A stretch of 6,239 bases of DNA from an uncultured Caryophanales bacterium (GTDB lineage: Bacteria; Bacillota_I; Bacilli_A; RF39; UBA660), in NCBI GenBank assembly GCA_937897245.1, contig CALCBO010000180.1, forward strand, positions 1 to 6,239, written 5' to 3'. The notes beneath the pieces are model-generated. The model saw only the letters and a list, made by a program, of their open reading frames with translations. It had not been told where the DNA came from and searched no databases. Every line of letters starts with the position of its first letter. The stretch's first letter is position 1. This document shows positions 4,465 to 6,239 of this stretch, one piece after another. Both the position numbers and the translations under genes were made by a program.

Positions 4465-6239
4465 TTATCCTTTGACAAAAGATTTGTCATTATTTTGATT
4501 CTCTTTTATTGGTGGAGTACCACCTTTTTCAACAAGTACTATTTCTATTCCTTCTAGACGTTTGGCAAGTCCTTCAGTACCAGCTGATTCTCCATTTTTA
4601 GCCCAGTTAAGCCAGCCAAAACTTTGAGCATGAACTCGATAATAAATATCATATTTTTCAGCCATTTCACCATTTAATAGTATTTGAATAGCTTCTAGAC
4701 GTTTGGCTTCACCACTTGTTCCAGATATCTCTCCATCCTTTACATAGTCTTGCCATCCATAGCTTTGGACATGAGTTCTATATAATACACTACCATTATA
4801 TTTAGGATTACTTAGTAGTATTTGTATTCCTTCTAGACGTTTGGCTTCGCCGCTGGTTCCTGACATCTCTCCATCAGCTACAAAATCTTGCCATCCATAA
4901 CTTTGGACATGAGTTTTATATTGAATATACTTCCTTTTAAAAGCTTCTTTTTCTCCATAAGCAGAAAATTCTTGATCTTTTGGAACTAATTTAATCTCGA
5001 TTCCTTCTAGACGTTTAGCATAACTTTCAGTTCCAGCTTGTTCACCATTCTTAGCCCATCCTAACCAGCCAAATGTTTGAGCATGAACTCGATAATATAT
5101 ATCATATCTTTCTACTAGTTCTCCATCAAGTTTTATTTCAATTGCTTCTAATCTCTTTCCTTCACCACTTGTTCCTGATATGTCATCATTACTTTTAAAA
5201 TCTTTTTCCCAACCATATGATTGAATATGAGTTCTATATAAAACGTACTTCGAGAAGTCATTATCACTTAATTTGATTTTAATTGCTTCTAATCTTTTTG
5301 CTTCTCCACTTGTCCCAGCCATTTCTCCATCTTTTTTATAATTTTGCCAACCATAGCTCTGAACGTGAGTACTATATAAGATACTTAAATTAGTGGGTAC
5401 TGTCTTTTTCCATTGAGCATACAAAGTAACAGAATCTTCACTAGTTAGATTTATAACAATTGCTTCATCAACATATGCTATTCCCTTTCCATTTGACTCA
5501 GTATTCCATCCTATAAATTCATAACCATTTCTAGTGTATTCATTTATTGATAGTTTTGTATTCTCGTCATAATTAACAATTTGATTATTCATATCACCTG
5601 TTGCCCCATTAGCATCAAAAATTACTTCATATTGTTTTGGTATCCAAATAGCATATAAATTTATTTCATCATTTTCGTTAGTTGTGAGATTTAGAATATC
5701 AGCCTCATCATTGTATGAAGTTCCTTCTCCGTTAGGATTAGTATTCCATTCTTTAAAGATATATCCTGTTTTAGTGAAGGTGTTTTTTTGGATACTTGTT
5801 TCAGCATCATATGTTAAATTTTGATTAGTAATATCACTTGTTCCATTGTTAGCATGTAATTTTAATTGATATGTTATTGGTATCCAAGTAGCTGTTAGAT
5901 TTATTTGTTCATCACTATTTGTTGTTAGATTAATAACTTCTTCTTCATCAGTAAATGTTCTATCATCTTCAGAATCATCAATAATCCATTTATCAAATAA
6001 ATAACCTGTTTTAGTAAAGGTATTTTTTAATAAATGTTCTGCTTTGTCATATGTTAGTTGTTGATTATAAACTGAAGATTGTGACTCTTTATCTTTAAAA
6101 TTAACTGAATAATTTATTGGAGTCCAAATTGCATATATATTAACAGTACTATTCTCTGTGGTTGAAAGATTCTTTATTGTATCTCCTTCATGAATTACTA
6201 TTCCAGTACCATTACTTTCAGTATTCCATTCTTTAAAGG
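4465..6239 (-). CDS. Surface protein with Flg_new array and six ChW repeats (partial, N-terminus off right edge)
   Basis: The frame is open from the right edge to TAA at 4465-4467: 590 visible residues, N-terminus missing. An ATG at 5590-5592 is only an internal Met: the upstream frame has no stop and encodes further copies of the same repeat. Visible residues 1 to about 279 are an array of Flg_new/Listeria-Bacteroides repeats with an 80-residue period, each with a (T/R)xxGYxFxxWNT-type centre and a NLT....LYAxW end. Residues 286-421 and 438-572 are two ChW triplets separated by a 16-residue linker (QEFSAYGEKEAFKRKY). The tail GGTPPIKENQNND-x-SFVKG resembles that of the downstream paralogue. 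There is no cysteine in the visible part, no LPXTG and no membrane anchor. It is presumably secreted, with a signal peptide outside the window. The role is probably surface binding or adhesion; ligand unknown. A terminator closes the gene. Confidence 0.93.
   Translation of the reverse strand, partial: FKEWNTESNGTGIVIHEGDTIKNLSTTENSTVNIYAIWTPINYSVNFKDKESQSSVYNQQLTYDKAEHLLKNTFTKTGYLFDKWIIDDSEDDRTFTDEEEVINLTTNSDEQINLTATWIPITYQLKLHANNGTSDITNQNLTYDAETSIQKNTFTKTGYIFKEWNTNPNGEGTSYNDEADILNLTTNENDEINLYAIWIPKQYEVIFDANGATGDMNNQIVNYDENTKLSINEYTRNGYEFIGWNTESNGKGIAYVDEAIVINLTSEDSVTLYAQWKKTVPTNLSILYSTHVQSYGWQNYKKDGEMAGTSGEAKRLEAIKIKLSDNDFSKYVLYRTHIQSYGWEKDFKSNDDISGTSGEGKRLEAIEIKLDGELVERYDIYYRVHAQTFGWLGWAKNGEQAGTESYAKRLEGIEIKLVPKDQEFSAYGEKEAFKRKYIQYKTHVQSYGWQDFVADGEMSGTSGEAKRLEGIQILLSNPKYNGSVLYRTHVQSYGWQDYVKDGEISGTSGEAKRLEAIQILLNGEMAEKYDIYYRVHAQSFGWLNWAKNGESAGTEGLAKRLEGIEIVLVEKGGTPPIKENQNNDKSFVKG
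4522..4926 (-). repeat. ChW repeat triplet 2 of the right-hand protein, with a hybrid middle unit
   Basis: Units a (4789-4926), middle (4648-4788) and c (4522-4647). The middle unit begins and ends like a b unit (VLYRTH, NGEMAEKYD) but its core is a-type (VQSYGWQDYVKDGE). It also has the a-type loop length, making it 47 rather than 48 residues and the triplet 405 rather than 408 nt. Confidence 0.9.
4975..5382 (-). repeat. ChW repeat triplet 1 of the right-hand protein
   Basis: Units a (5245-5382), b (5101-5244) and c (4975-5100) of 46, 48 and 42 residues, with cores THVQSYGWQNY, THIQSYGWEKDF and VHAQTFGWLGW. The total is 408 nt, equal to both triplets of the 1228-aa protein. A 26-nt stretch at 5081-5106 is identical to 1577-1602 in the c unit of the neighbouring gene's first triplet. 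Confidence 0.9.
5404..6239 (-). repeat. Array of 80-residue Flg_new (Listeria-Bacteroides) repeats
   Basis: Four units, the first cut by the window edge: 6118-6239, 5878-6117, 5638-5877 and 5404-5637. The period is exactly 240 nt: the aromatic residue before the conserved Trp recurs at the same phase near 5517, 5757, 5997 and 6237. Shared motifs are Y-x-V-x-F near the start, N-x-FTKTGY, F-x-EWNT-(E/N)-x-NG-x-G, and INLTT....I-LYAIWIP at the end. The second unit lacks WNT...G.G and has a DKWIIDDSEDD variant instead. More units probably lie beyond the edge. Confidence 0.88.

Noticed and set aside
4522..5382. CRISPR-like or transposon repeats
   Set aside because: The repeats are in frame, of variable identity and encode ChW domains. 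No conserved short palindromic repeat, spacer pattern or transposase is present.
5590..5592. ATG with an AGGTGA just upstream as the start of the right-hand gene
   Set aside because: The spacing is only 2 nt, there is no signal peptide after it, the frame stays open to the window edge, and the Met lies inside an Flg_new repeat unit.

Overview
The window is low-GC, AT-rich DNA that is almost entirely coding on the minus strand. It holds three large secreted or surface-protein genes head to tail, transcribed from high to low coordinates: a C-terminal fragment (4465-6239), a complete 1228-residue protein (694-4380), and an N-terminal fragment (1-618). The strongest taxonomic pointer is the ChW repeat (clostridial hydrophobic repeat with a conserved Trp), found 12 times. 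Together with Big_2 Ig-like domains, Listeria-Bacteroides (Flg_new type) repeats, Gram-positive signal peptides, AGGAGG-type ribosome binding sites and consensus housekeeping promoters, it indicates a Bacillota (Firmicutes) genome, plausibly an anaerobic gut or host-associated lineage. Tryptophan is encoded by TGG and no in-frame TGA occurs, so the standard bacterial code applies. I cannot name the genus.

Layout. (1) 4465-6239: the 3' part of a gene entering from the right edge. It has four units of an 80-residue Flg_new repeat (the first cut by the window edge), then two triplets of ChW repeats and a short polar tail. (2) 4381-4464: a compact intergenic cassette with terminator, promoter and ribosome binding site. 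(3) 694-4380: signal peptide, two or three copies of an unrecognised N-terminal module, three Big_2 domains, one Flg_new repeat, an ASH/Hydin-like beta domain, a ChW triplet, a fourth Big_2 domain, a second ChW triplet and the same type of polar tail. (4) 619-693: a second cassette of the same design. (5) 1-618: the first 206 residues of a third protein, with a TTG start, whose N-terminal module is paralogous to that of the complete protein.

The genes look like a tandem family of modular, non-enzymatic extracellular proteins built for binding or adhesion. Each of the two genes whose start is visible has its own promoter squeezed against the terminator of the gene before it, so they are probably independent monocistronic units. 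No LPXTG motif, C-terminal membrane anchor or catalytic domain is visible. The most interesting signal is the internal order of the ChW repeats: every triplet follows an a-b-c order of three distinguishable subtypes, neighbours in a triplet share sequence variants, and one b unit carries an a-type core. This suggests duplication of whole triplets followed by local gene conversion.
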